Source: Paralithodes platypus (Eukaryota; Arthropoda; Malacostraca; Decapoda; Lithodidae). From it: DNA of 64,000 nucleotides. Both the position numbers and the translations under genes were made by a program. The stretch spans positions 7,695,565 through 7,759,564 of the forward strand of contig CM064552.1 of the NCBI GenBank assembly GCA_032716605.1. The letters are read 5' to 3'. The notes beneath the pieces are model-generated. The model worked only from the letters and a program-made list of their open reading frames with translations. It made no database searches and was not told the origin of the DNA. Shown piece by piece: positions 63,776 to 64,000 of the stretch (positions within the stretch are counted from its first letter, which is position 1; the number at the start of each line of letters is the position of its first letter).

Positions 63776-64000
63776 TCCGTAGTTATCTATATAAGGATAT
63801 TGTTCAAATTTATACCACAAGTACACTTTGACACGCTAAATCGAATGGCGCAAACATAATTGAAATCGGACAATTAGTTTAGGATTTCGAATTTGACTTG
63901 GCCTCCCAGAACGGCCCAAATGACCAGTTTTTGGACTTTAAAAGTCCTCTGTAGCAAAAAATATACGTCCTAGGGAATTCTACCTGGTGCCATTCGATTG

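Larger units (their letters stand above)
57660..64000 (+). repeat. Satellite array with ~1.26-kb higher-order period
   Basis: The marker GGTGCCATTCGATT recurs at about 57936, 58154, 58936, 59426, 60192, 60666, 61452, 61929, 62718, 63211 and 63983. Alternate intervals are about 480 and 770 bases, giving periods of 1256-1266. Each period consists of two related ~480-base monomers; the second carries an extra ~300-base cassette between TTTAAAAA and TCCATA-like flanks. The array continues past the right edge. The first unit has a 218-base local tandem duplication. Confidence 0.92.

Noticed and set aside
57660..64000. CRISPR array or rRNA/histone cluster
   Set aside because: The repeat units are hundreds of bases long, with no short regular direct repeats separated by unique spacers, and no rRNA or histone sequence is recognisable.

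Overview
This looks like nuclear DNA of an arthropod, most likely a decapod crustacean. The reasons are one intron-split animal phosphatase gene, no prokaryotic gene organisation, a DIRS-type tyrosine-recombinase retrotransposon, several non-LTR retrotransposon families with microsatellite tails, tRNA-derived SINEs, many short inverted-repeat transposons (MITEs) and a complex satellite array. The taxon is inferred; no single base proves it. Family names RTE1, RTE2 and LINE1 are working labels for this window only.

Layout. 1-15,000: hAT-like and TTAA-flanked MITEs, a long 5'-truncated LINE (LINE1, 1951-4707), LINE fragments, SINE-like retroposons that share 3' tails with LINEs, and AT-rich DNA without genes. 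15,016-19,846: one MITE split by two LINEs, the second of which is itself split by a tRNA-derived SINE. 19,847-26,145: TTAA-flanked MITEs, some nested, and a LINE fragment. 26,278-37,203: five coding exons of an atypical dual-specificity phosphatase (DUSP3/VHR-like). Its introns hold LINE copies, including a recent RTE1 copy inserted in an older copy of its own family. 37,204-42,385: more MITEs, LINE and SINE fragments. 42,385-52,076: an old RTE1 copy split by an 8,028-bp DIRS element (43,112-51,139, minus strand). The DIRS element keeps both inverted terminal repeats and the internal complementary region, and has no target-site duplication. 52,077-57,650: remains of a Gypsy-type pol, several MITEs, a CR1/L2-like LINE tail and a Harbinger transposase fragment. 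57,660-64,000: a satellite array with a period of about 1.26 kb that continues past the window edge. Each period carries a cassette that looks like a promoter plus a split micro-ORF.

How it works together. Only the phosphatase looks like a cellular gene. Its Cys-based active site (HCRQGRSR) is intact and it ends in an acidic Ser/Glu/Asp tail. The rest is layered transposition, and the order of several insertions can be read from target-site duplications and interrupted reading frames. Most promising for follow-up are the DIRS element (complete DNA architecture, catalytic Asp residues lost, almost no A on its sense strand, four clustered palindromes in the leader) and the satellite cassettes with TATA-like box, ATG, GT-AG intron and stop.
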